From NCBI GenBank assembly GCA_900764415.1, contig CAAFOA010000265.1:1-5275 (forward strand): a DNA stretch of 5,275 nucleotides, in the 5' to 3' direction. The notes beneath the pieces are model-generated. The model saw only the letters and a list, made by a program, of their open reading frames with translations, was not told where the DNA came from and did not search any database. Each line of letters starts with the position of its first letter. Position 1 is the first letter of the stretch. The position numbers and the translations under genes are program-made. Of the stretch, positions 1 to 5,260 are shown piece by piece. Source of the DNA: an uncultured Collinsella sp. (GTDB taxonomy: Bacteria > Actinomycetota > Coriobacteriia > Coriobacteriales > Coriobacteriaceae).

Positions 1-1430
1 CCAACATGATCGAGATCCATGCCAAGGCCACCCCGTTCGACGCCGGTGTCTTTGTCGCCAGCTGCGATAAGGGCCTGCCTGCGAACCTCATGGCCATGGG
101 CCGCATCAACATCCCCTCCATCGTCGTTACCGGCGGTGTCATGGATGCCGGTCCCGATTTGTTGACCCTGGAACAGCTCGGCGCGATTTCTGCCCGCTAC
201 GAGCGCGGCGAGATCTCCCGCGAGGAGCTTGAGTTTGCCAAGCACAACGCATGCCCCAGCTGCGGTGCCTGCTCGTTTATGGGCACCGCGTCGACCATGC
301 AGGTTACCGCCGAGGCCCTGGGCCTTATGCTCCCCGGCACGGCCCTGCTGCCCGCAACCAGCTCCGATCTGCGTGAGTTTGCGCGCGAGGCCGGCCGTCA
401 GTCCGTGTGGCTCTCCGAACACAACCTGTGCCCGCGCGACATCGTGACCAAGGAGTCCTTCGAGAACCTCATTATGGTCCACGGTGCCATTTCGGGCTCC
501 ACCAACTCGCTGCTGCATATCCCCGCGATTGCCCGCGAGTTTGGCATCGAGATGTCCGCCGACGACTTCGATCGCCTGCACCGTGGCGCCCACTACCTGC
601 TCAACGTTCGCCCCGCAGGTGAGTGGCCGGCGCAGTTCTTCTACTATGCGGGTGGCGTGCCGCGCATCATGGAGGAGATCAAGTCGATGCTTCACCTCGA
701 CGTTATGACCGTCACCGGCAAGACCCTCGGCGAAAACCTCGAGGACCTTAAGAACAACGGCTACTACGAGAAGTGCGGCCGCTACTTGGAGAAGTGGAAC
801 CTCAAGCGCGAAGACATTATTCGCCCGTTTGACCAGGCTTTTGGTACCGACGGCTCTATCGCCATCCTCCACGGCAACCTTGCCCCCGAGGGTGCCGTCG
901 TCAAACACACGGTTGTTCCGCGCGAGATGTTCCGGGCCACGCTTAAGGCTCGCCCGTTCGATTGTGAGGAGGACGCTATCCACGCCGTCCTGACGCACGA
1001 GATCAAGCCCGGCGATGCCGTCATCATTCGTTATGAGGGCCCCAAGGGCTCCGGCATGCCCGAGATGTTCTACACCACCGAGGCTATCGCCAGCGACCCC
1101 GAGCTGGGCGCAAGCATTGCCCTGATCACTGACGGCCGCTTCTCCGGCGCCTCCAAGGGCCCGGCTATCGGTCATGTTTCGCCCGAGGCTGCCGTGGGCG
1201 GCCCGATTGCCCTGATCGAGGAAGGCGACCTGATCCGAATCAACATCCCCGAGCGCTCGCTGTCCATCGTGGGCATCGCCGGCAAGGAGATGGAGCCGGC
1301 CGAGGTCGACGCCGTCCTGGCCGAGCGCCGAGCCGCTTGGAAGCCCAAGGCTAATCGTTACACCTCCGGCACGCTCAAGTTCTTTACCGAGCATGCAGTT
1401 TCCGCCATTCAGGGTGGCTACATGGAGTAG
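1..1430 (+). CDS. ilvD: IlvD/Edd-family dehydratase, probably dihydroxy-acid dehydratase (5' end outside window)
   Basis: Fe-S/Mg-dependent dehydratase. The typical family reaction converts 2,3-dihydroxy acids to 2-keto acids in valine, leucine and isoleucine synthesis, in the cytoplasm. The frame is open to the left edge, and the ATG at position 6 is internal: family members are about 550-620 residues, so some 80-100 N-terminal residues, including the first cluster cysteine, are missing. Numbering from that ATG, the first family signature CDKGLPA lies at residues 20-26, with the cluster Cys20 and the lysine usually carbamylated for Mg. A CPSCGAC block is at 83-89, GSTN is near 164, and the second signature (TDGRFSG, then GHVSPEA) is near 375-395. 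The ending HAV...GGYME is intact. It departs from textbook IlvD (YYAGGVP, SKGPAIGH) and shares some wording with sugar-acid dehydratases such as YjhG, so the substrate is less certain than the family. Confidence 0.88.
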   Translation, partial: NMIEIHAKATPFDAGVFVASCDKGLPANLMAMGRINIPSIVVTGGVMDAGPDLLTLEQLGAISARYERGEISREELEFAKHNACPSCGACSFMGTASTMQVTAEALGLMLPGTALLPATSSDLREFAREAGRQSVWLSEHNLCPRDIVTKESFENLIMVHGAISGSTNSLLHIPAIAREFGIEMSADDFDRLHRGAHYLLNVRPAGEWPAQFFYYAGGVPRIMEEIKSMLHLDVMTVTGKTLGENLEDLKNNGYYEKCGRYLEKWNLKREDIIRPFDQAFGTDGSIAILHGNLAPEGAVVKHTVVPREMFRATLKARPFDCEEDAIHAVLTHEIKPGDAVIIRYEGPKGSGMPEMFYTTEAIASDPELGASIALITDGRFSGASKGPAIGHVSPEAAVGGPIALIEEGDLIRINIPERSLSIVGIAGKEMEPAEVDAVLAERRAAWKPKANRYTSGTLKFFTEHAVSAIQGGYME

Positions 1431-1478
1431 CGCACGTACGCATCGAATTTCTCCTCTCATAGATGTGCGGCACAAAGA

Positions 1479-1535
1479 GCCCCGAGTTCATATGCCACGT
1501 CACCGGGGCGCGTTGTTCAGCGCCGCCGGGGCGCT
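1479..1535. other. Two GC-rich stem-loops downstream of the dehydratase
   Basis: A 6-bp inverted repeat GCCCCG (1479-1484) / CGGGGC (1504-1509) has a 19-nt loop. It is followed by AGCGCC (1519-1524) / GGCGCT (1530-1535) with a 5-nt loop. They lie 49-105 bp after the dehydratase stop codon. Neither is followed by a T-run, so they are not convincing intrinsic terminators by themselves. They may contribute to 3'-end structure of the transcript. Confidence 0.3.
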
Positions 1536-1564
1536 CCACTCAAACGACAAGAGACGTCTTACGC

Positions 1565-1612
1565 AAGCGCCCGCGTCCGTGGATAAAACCACGGGCGTGG
1601 GCGCTTCACTTT
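1565..1612. terminator. Long hairpin between convergent genes, likely bidirectional terminator
   Basis: Arms 1565-1582 and 1589-1606 form an uninterrupted 18-bp stem if two G-T wobbles are allowed, with an ATAAAA loop. On the + strand it is followed by CACTTTATT, a modest U-rich tail. On the minus strand the tail is poor in U. It sits between the + strand dehydratase and the minus strand arsC remnant and probably ends transcription mainly of the former. Confidence 0.65.
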
Positions 1613-1638
1613 ATTCCCAGCCGCTTTATTCCCAGCCC
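1609..1638. repeat. 15-bp tandem duplication covering the arsC remnant's stop codon
   Basis: CTTTATTCCCAGCC occurs at 1609-1622 and again at 1624-1637, a period of exactly 15 bp. On the minus strand the repeat unit encodes the final Gly-Trp-Glu-stop of the arsC remnant, so the tail codons are present twice and the first stop met is at 1626-1628. A slippage duplication is the simplest explanation. Confidence 0.7.
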
Positions 1639-1871
1639 TTCCACACGTCAGGCTCGTAGCCAACGGTTGCCTGGCGGCCGTTGCGAACGATGGGCTCACG
1701 AAGAATCTGCTGGTTATCGAGCACCTTTTCGAACTTCTGGTCGGCAGCAAGATACTGTACGAGCGCAACCGTGTCGGCATCTTTCGCCTTTGGATCGATC
1801 ACAGCGTCGATCCCGCCGACGGCGCGCGCCACGCTTTCGAGTTCGCCTTCGCTCAATTCTCGTCCGTCCAT
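1626..1871 (-). pseudogene. C-terminal remnant of an ArsC/Spx-family (arsenate reductase-like) protein
   Basis: From the Met codon at 1869-1871 to the stop at 1626, about 81 residues match the C-terminal two thirds of ArsC/Spx/YffB-type thioredoxin-fold proteins. Visible are ELSEGELESVARAVGGIDA, then QYLAAD, and the characteristic LREPIVRNGRQATVGYEPD tail, which includes the family's cis-Pro-like IVR segment. Full proteins are about 115-120 residues and begin with a CxxC or Cx3-type redox loop. That part is absent: the open frame continues upstream to 2000 but reads as arginine- and serine-rich non-homologous sequence, and neither other minus frame restores it. There is no good ribosome binding site before the Met. 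I read it as a 5'-truncated, non-functional gene. A shortened expressed protein is possible but would lack the catalytic cysteine. Confidence 0.7.
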
Positions 1872-2121
1872 GATACGACAAGGGAGCCGAGCAAAAACAG
1901 AGCAGGCGGAGATGGAGGAGGACGGCGACCGACCGTCGGCAAGAGTCGGCCGGATCGGACTGGCGCCCAGCGCGCGCCGGCGACACGCTCGCGGCTGCAC
2001 ACATAGCCGATGTACAAGCTCGCCGCGGCGTTCCCTCGCCCCGCGGTGTGGCGATAGAGAAGCACGCCACCCGTCAACGATGGCGCCTCGGTGAAGAAAA
2101 TCAACGTCTGGGTTACATCCC
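1872..2121. other. Gene-poor GC-rich stretch between the arsC remnant and the transporter promoter
   Basis: Several frames are open on both strands, but all give arginine/proline/serine-rich translations with no family resemblance and no ribosome binding site, as expected for GC-rich non-coding DNA. The longest minus-strand reading frame here (1853-2104) overlaps the arsC remnant in another frame. The stretch begins at the break in arsC homology and may be scar sequence left by a rearrangement. No divergent regulator gene for the downstream transporter is present. Confidence 0.4.
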
Positions 2122-2150
2122 TTGAAAGGGGCGAAGACGGCTGCTAGTAT
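2122..2150 (+). promoter_or_regulatory. Sigma-70-type promoter for the transporter operon
   Basis: TTGAAA at 2122-2127 and TAGTAT at 2145-2150 are separated by exactly 17 bp. They match the -35 and -10 consensus at 5 of 6 and 4 of 6 positions. Transcription would start near 2157, giving a leader of about 200 nt before the transporter ATG at 2358. It is the best promoter-like pair I see in the gap. Confidence 0.55.
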
Positions 2151-2198
2151 ACCTCCCCGCTATGAAGGATTTGACCAAAGCATACATCGCAATTCGGC

Positions 2199-2218
2199 GG
2201 CCCCTGGTATACGGGGCC
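2199..2218 (+). promoter_or_regulatory. Leader hairpin 1 of the transporter mRNA
   Basis: GGCCCC (2199-2204) pairs with GGGGCC (2213-2218) around an 8-nt loop. It lies about 40 nt after the predicted transcription start. No strong T-run follows, so it looks more like leader structure than a terminator. Confidence 0.35.
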
Positions 2219-2274
2219 TCTCCTGTTGTTCCCCAAGTGCGCTCTGAGCAGCCGCTTTCTTCCTGTCGTATCTG

Positions 2275-2295
2275 ATGCACGCATAGCACGTGCAT
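2275..2295 (+). promoter_or_regulatory. Perfect 7-bp inverted repeat: operator or leader hairpin 2
   Basis: ATGCACG (2275-2281) and CGTGCAT (2289-2295) form a perfect inverted repeat with a 7-bp centre, 21 bp overall. It is followed by GTTATTT. As DNA, the size and symmetry suit a dimeric repressor of the TetR or MarR type. As RNA, it would be a stem-loop with a short U-containing tail, resembling a weak attenuator. Its first base is also the last base of the stop codon of a 37-codon ORF in the leader. Confidence 0.4.
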
Positions 2296-2300
2296 GTTAT

Positions 2301-2331
2301 TTCGCCCGTGGGCCGGCGCGCCTTCGGCGAA
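2301..2331 (+). promoter_or_regulatory. Leader hairpin 3 just upstream of the transporter ribosome binding site
   Basis: TTCGCC (2301-2306) pairs with GGCGAA (2326-2331). The 19-nt interior is itself GC-rich and self-complementary (it contains GGCGCGCC). The structure ends 16 nt before the AAGGAAG ribosome binding site, so it could influence translation start. There is no direct evidence of function. Confidence 0.3.
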
Positions 2332-2357
2332 GAATCGAATAGATACGAAGGAAGCTT

Positions 2358-3797
2358 ATGTCTGATAATTGTACGGTCGCGCCCGCCAATGGGCGCATTA
2401 CCGGTACCCAGATCCGCATCGTCGCGGTCGTCGTCCTGGGTGCCTTCTTGGCGCTACTGAACCAAACGGTGATGTCGCCTGCGCTGCCGGTCATCATGTC
2501 CGATTTCGCCATCGATGCCTCGACTGCCCAGTGGATCATGTCCATATACCCGCTGGTGAGCGGCATCATGGTCCCCGTTTCGGCGTTCCTTATCGACAAG
2601 TTCAGCACCCGCGCGCTATTCTTCGGGGCGACGCTGGTGTTCGCGCTGGGCACGCTGCTGTGCGCCGCAGCCCCTGATTTCCTGTTCCTCATCATCGGTC
2701 GCGTGTTGCAAGCGGCGGGCTCAGGCGTGCTCATGCCGCTTGTCTCGGTGGTTCCCATGCTGGTGTTCCCCGTCGAGAAACGAGGAACGGCTATGGGCAT
2801 GGCGGGCATCGTCATGTCGGCGGGTCCCGCGGTCGGCCCCGTCGTAGGCGGCGCGGTGATCGACACGTACGGCTGGCGCACCATGATCGGCGCCATCGTC
2901 CCCCTCGCAATTCTCGTGCTGGTGCTGGGCGTGTTCATGCTGAAAAACGTGGGCGAGCTGAAGAACCCCAAGCTCGACCTGCCCTCGGTCGTCCTCTCCA
3001 CCATCGCCTTCGGCGGACTTCTCTACGGGTTCTCGAGCGCCTCGTCGATGGGTTGGGGCAACCCCGTGGTGCTCGGCTCGATCGTCGCGGGTGTCGTGTG
3101 CTTGGTGCTGTTCGTCGTACGCCAGGGCAAAATCGAGGACCCGCTGCTTCAACTGGGCACGCTCAAGACGCGCGAGTTCCGCGTGGCCGCCATCATCGTC
3201 ACGCTCATCAACGCCGCATGCCTGGTCACCAACACGCTGTTGCCGTTGCTGCTGCAAACCTCGCTTGGCGCTTCGGCCTTCGAAACCGGCATGGCCATGC
3301 TTCCCGCCGCGGCGGTGGGCATCATCATCAGCCCTATCTCCGGCGTGGTGTTCGACAAGTTCGGTCCGCGTGCCATCTCGATCGTCGGCCTGGCCCTCAT
3401 GACCGGCGCCCTGTTCCTGCTCTCGCTTTCGACGGTAAACACGCCCATCTTGGTGGTTGCGCTGTTCTGCATGCTGCAGTCCGCCGGCCAGTCGCTCGCG
3501 AACATGCCGGTGAACACATGGGGTGTCAATGCCTTGAAAAATGACATGATCGCCCACGGCAACGCCATCGCGAACACCGGCCGCCAGGTCGCCGGCGGTT
3601 TGTGCACGGCGCTCATCATCACGGTCATGACAAGCGTCACCGCGTCGGCCGGCGTCGATGCGAGCATCCAAGTAGCCACCGCCGTGGGCGCGGGCGTCGC
3701 TTACAAGGTGTGCGCGGCAATCGGCCTCGTTTCCCTTATCTGCGCCATATTCAGCGTGCGCACCAAGAAAACCGCACCGAAAACGAAGGAGGCATAA
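2358..3797 (+). CDS. MFS transporter, DHA2 (14-segment, EmrB/QacA-type) drug efflux family
   Basis: Cytoplasmic-membrane secondary transporter, presumably a proton-coupled exporter of drugs or other small molecules. The 479 residues contain about 14 hydrophobic segments, roughly at 20-46, 56-79, 86-105, 108-132, 143-168, 175-195, 210-227, 236-254, 275-299, 306-328, 339-358, 362-383, 405-426 and 445-466. Family landmarks are LNQTVMSPALPVI (34-46) in segment 1, DKFSTR (80-85) as a weak motif A, GRVLQAAGSG (114-123) as motif B, and GPAVGPVVGG (156-165), the antiporter motif C of segment 5. The late NTGRQVAGG (406-414) is typical of DHA2 members. The start is supported by AAGGAAG at 2348-2354. 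A strong promoter candidate lies about 200 nt upstream. It is followed 3 bp later by the CBS gene, so the two form an operon. The substrate cannot be told from sequence. Confidence 0.92.
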   Translation: MSDNCTVAPANGRITGTQIRIVAVVVLGAFLALLNQTVMSPALPVIMSDFAIDASTAQWIMSIYPLVSGIMVPVSAFLIDKFSTRALFFGATLVFALGTLLCAAAPDFLFLIIGRVLQAAGSGVLMPLVSVVPMLVFPVEKRGTAMGMAGIVMSAGPAVGPVVGGAVIDTYGWRTMIGAIVPLAILVLVLGVFMLKNVGELKNPKLDLPSVVLSTIAFGGLLYGFSSASSMGWGNPVVLGSIVAGVVCLVLFVVRQGKIEDPLLQLGTLKTREFRVAAIIVTLINAACLVTNTLLPLLLQTSLGASAFETGMAMLPAAAVGIIISPISGVVFDKFGPRAISIVGLALMTGALFLLSLSTVNTPILVVALFCMLQSAGQSLANMPVNTWGVNALKNDMIAHGNAIANTGRQVAGGLCTALIITVMTSVTASAGVDASIQVATAVGAGVAYKVCAAIGLVSLICAIFSVRTKKTAPKTKEA

Positions 3798-3800
3798 GCG

Positions 3801-4307
3801 ATGTCCGAGATTCTGTCCGAGCGCATCCCGCTCGAGCTCGAGGGGACGCCCGTTTCGAGCATCATGATTGAAGAGCCGTTCACCTGCACGCAGGATTGCA
3901 CGATTTCCGACGTGGTGCGCATGCTCGCCGAAAACGAGGTGAGCAGCATGCCCGTAATCGATGAGCGCAGCCAGGTGGTCGGGTTCATCTCCGACGGCGA
4001 TGTCATGGGAGCCATCGCGCAGCATCGCGCTCACACCATCTTCACGGGCGGCGACGCGTCCATGCTGTACTTCGACGATCAGAGCCTTGAGCAGCGCATC
4101 GAAGACCTGAAGGATCGCTGCGTCATGGATTTCGCGACGCGCCAGGTAGTGTGTGCCCGTCCCGAGCAGAGCATCGCCCGCGTCGCCGCGCTGCTGGCGA
4201 AGAAGAAGTTCAAGAAGCTTCCTGTGGTTGATGACGAGGGCAAACTCGTGGGGGTCATCCGCCGCTCCGCCATCACCAAATACATCTTCGGCATCCTTTT
4301 CCAATAG
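3801..4307 (+). CDS. Tandem CBS-domain protein
   Basis: Soluble 168-residue protein made of two CBS domains and little else. In general, tandem CBS domains bind AMP, ATP, SAM or similar ligands and switch partner proteins. CBS1 spans about 17-73, with SSMPVID (48-54) and GFISDGDV (61-68), where Asp67 and Ser64 are the usual ribose/phosphate contacts. A linker with FDDQSLEQRIEDLKD follows. CBS2 spans about 107-163, with KKLPVVDDEGKLVG. Its matching site reads GVIRRSAI (151-158), so the Thr and Asp expected there are replaced and this site is probably degenerate. A consensus ribosome binding site AAGGAGG (3786-3792) lies inside the end of the transporter gene, only 3 bp separate the two genes, and they are almost surely co-transcribed and translationally coupled. 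A role as ligand sensor for the transporter is inference. Confidence 0.88.
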   Translation: MSEILSERIPLELEGTPVSSIMIEEPFTCTQDCTISDVVRMLAENEVSSMPVIDERSQVVGFISDGDVMGAIAQHRAHTIFTGGDASMLYFDDQSLEQRIEDLKDRCVMDFATRQVVCARPEQSIARVAALLAKKKFKKLPVVDDEGKLVGVIRRSAITKYIFGILFQ

Positions 4308-4335
4308 GGGCAGGTCGCACTTGAGGCGAACATCT

Positions 4336-4401
4336 CGAGGCATCGAGCCAGCAACTGGACCAGACAACCTTGACACGCACGCGCTTTCCCTCGATGCTTC
4401 G
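4336..4401 (+). repeat. Long-range 12-bp inverted repeat in the CBS-alkyltransferase gap
   Basis: CGAGGCATCGAG (4336-4347) pairs with CTCGATGCTTCG (4390-4401), with one G-T wobble, across 42 nt. A TTGACA hexamer lies in the enclosed segment at 4370-4375. The only -10 candidate at 17-bp spacing, GATGCT (4393-4398), is poor and falls within the right arm. If a promoter for the downstream gene exists here, the repeat would overlap it. Confidence 0.4.
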
Positions 4402-4410
4402 GTAAGGGGA

Positions 4411-4427
4411 GCTGCGAAAATCGCAGC
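4411..4427 (+). repeat. Perfect 7-bp hairpin upstream of the alkyltransferase-like gene
   Basis: GCTGCGA (4411-4417) and TCGCAGC (4421-4427) flank a 3-nt AAA centre. No T-run follows on the + strand, so it is not a standard terminator. It lies 54 bp before the next ATG and could be an operator-like palindrome or an mRNA leader stem. Confidence 0.4.
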
Positions 4428-4481
4428 ACGGGTGATCGGCGCCGCGCCCCCGAAGGCAAAAGCGAACACGGGAGCGATACG

Positions 4482-4790
4482 ATGGGAAAAGTCCTGGACG
4501 AAGATTTGGTTTATGAGATTCTCTCCGTCGTGGCAGAGATTCCGGCGGGATGCGTCGCCTCGTACGGTCAGATAGCGCGCCTCATCGGCAGGGAGAAAAA
4601 CTCTCGCCTGGTCGGAGCGGTGCTGAGCGAGGCGGATCGCTACGGCGATTATCCCTGCCACCGCGTCGTCAACCACGCGGGACGCCTCGCGCCAAACTTC
4701 CCCGACCAGCGAGCACTACTGACGGAGGAAGGAGTCGCCTTCCGAGACAACGGCTGCGTCGACATGAAAAAGCACCAGTGGAACGAGTAG
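4482..4790 (+). CDS. MGMT/alkyltransferase-like DNA repair protein with PCHRV cysteine
   Basis: Small 102-residue protein equal to the DNA-binding/active-site domain of O6-alkylguanine-DNA alkyltransferases. Visible landmarks are IPAGCVASYGQIA (20-32, with Tyr28 of the helix-turn-helix that helps flip the base), NSRLVG (40-45, with Arg42 at the arginine-finger position) and the active-site PCHRVVN (58-64, Cys59). The tail, from LAPNFPDQRALL through EEGVAF to VDMKKHQW, follows the short alkyltransferase-like (ATL) pattern rather than full MGMT. Most characterised ATLs have Trp in place of the cysteine; this one keeps Cys. It may therefore be a true suicide methyltransferase or a lesion-flagging protein that feeds nucleotide excision repair. 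The start is supported by GGAG at 4471-4474. The 174-bp gap from the CBS gene leaves it open whether it shares that transcript. Confidence 0.88.
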   Translation: MGKVLDEDLVYEILSVVAEIPAGCVASYGQIARLIGREKNSRLVGAVLSEADRYGDYPCHRVVNHAGRLAPNFPDQRALLTEEGVAFRDNGCVDMKKHQWNE

Positions 4791-5004
4791 CCAGGCAGCG
4801 TAGCGTCGAAAGGAGCGACGCCACGGGGAACGACCTGCGCCCCGCCGCCGGACAACCTATGGCAAAGTGACACGTCCCACAAAGAGCGGCGCACCAGTAC
4901 GAGACACGACCGCGATGTAAAAAGACCCTATGATACTCGTAAGCATCTATCTGATTGCCCGCCTCGAGGTACCCAAAGAACGAGAGATGCCGAAACCCCT
5001 AGAC
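4791..5004. other. Non-coding stretch downstream of the alkyltransferase gene
   Basis: No credible gene is seen. A 6-bp hairpin GCGTCG (4803-4808) / CGACGC (4816-4821) with a 7-nt loop follows the stop codon by 12 bp, but no T-run follows it, so it is at best a weak terminator for the + strand genes. The rest shows no further strong structure. Confidence 0.4.
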
Positions 5005-5040
5005 AAAGAAAAAGGTCGGGAGCTTTTATGCTTCCGACCT
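5005..5040 (-). terminator. Intrinsic terminator downstream of the tRNA 3' end
   Basis: Arms 5031-5040 and 5013-5022 form a 10-bp stem (one G-T wobble) with an 8-nt loop. On the minus strand the stem is followed by a T-rich tail (TTTTCTTTG). It begins 9 nt past the CCA end of the tRNA fragment, which is where a tRNA gene's own terminator should be. This indicates that the DNA to the left of the fragment is the original chromosomal flank. Confidence 0.8.
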
Positions 5041-5049
5041 GAAGTTTCA

Positions 5050-5094
5050 TGGTCGCGGGGGGCGGATTTGAACCACCGACCTTCGGGTTATGAG
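5050..5094 (-). pseudogene. 3' half of tRNA-Met (CAT anticodon, probably initiator): attachment-site duplicate
   Basis: Read on the minus strand, the 45 bases give a complete anticodon loop CTCATAA (5094-5088), the 3' anticodon strand CCCGA, variable loop AGGTC, and a T arm GGTGG-TTCAAAT-CCGCC. The acceptor strand CCCCGCG, discriminator A and encoded CCA (ending at 5050) follow. CCC directly after the loop is the initiator-tRNA signature, though the base before the discriminator is G rather than the A common in initiators. Upstream on the minus strand (5095 and above) nothing matches a 5' anticodon strand (TCGGG expected), D arm or acceptor 5' strand (CGCGGGG expected). It is therefore not a functional tRNA. 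A break exactly at the edge of the anticodon loop is typical of tyrosine-recombinase crossover sites. Confidence 0.85.
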
Positions 5095-5123
5095 GTCGCT
5101 ACGACGTTGTTTCATTCAGACAT

Positions 5124-5223
5124 TTCGACCCAAATTGAAGTCAATATAACTCCAGGTCATTTGATGTTTTCATAGATTTACGAAAGAAAAGTACGCGGAA
5201 TAATTCGACCCAAATTCGACCCA
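5124..5223. repeat. Three TTCGACCCA repeats beside the att site, two in tandem
   Basis: TTCGACCCA occurs at 5124-5132, 5204-5212 and 5215-5223. The last two belong to a perfect 11-bp tandem repeat of AATTCGACCCA (5202-5223). The first copy shares a longer 13-bp match (TTCGACCCAAATT) with the second. They start 30 bp from the tRNA fragment on its element side, in AT-richer DNA than the left flank. The spacing suits arm-type binding sites of a phage-like integrase, which is inference. Confidence 0.6.
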
Positions 5224-5260
5224 CAACGAGCTTGAAAGCGGTCAGGCGGAGCATTACCCT

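Noticed and set aside
1463..2094. Several + strand frames (for example 1463-1873 and 1681-2094)
   Set aside because: Antisense or out-of-frame to the arsC remnant and its terminator, with Arg/Ser-rich composition.
1853..2104. 83-codon minus-strand frame upstream of the arsC remnant, considered as a gene or as the missing ArsC N-terminus
   Set aside because: It overlaps arsC out of frame, has no CxxC-type redox motif, no family resemblance and no ribosome binding site.
2162..2275. 37-codon ORF in the transporter leader as a stand-alone gene
   Set aside because: Too short and without a ribosome binding site or known homologue. Kept only as a speculative leader peptide in the findings.
2199..2331. 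Known riboswitch classes (guanidine, T-box and similar) in the leader
   Set aside because: The hairpins do not show the conserved cores of these classes, such as paired ACGR loops or a T-box sequence.
2297..3004. 235-codon minus-strand frame opposite the transporter
   Set aside because: Met/Thr/Ser-rich shadow of the membrane protein. No ribosome binding site and no recognisable family.
2721..4676. 651-codon open frame on the minus strand across the transporter, CBS and alkyltransferase genes
   Set aside because: It is the antisense of three well-supported genes. The product is a His/Asp/Arg/Ala-rich string without domains, as GC-rich third positions produce on the opposite strand.
4930..5175. 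81-codon open frame on the + strand
   Set aside because: It runs through the antisense of the tRNA half and its terminator. The SRGADLNHRPSGYE stretch is the well-known false translation of a tRNA 3' end.
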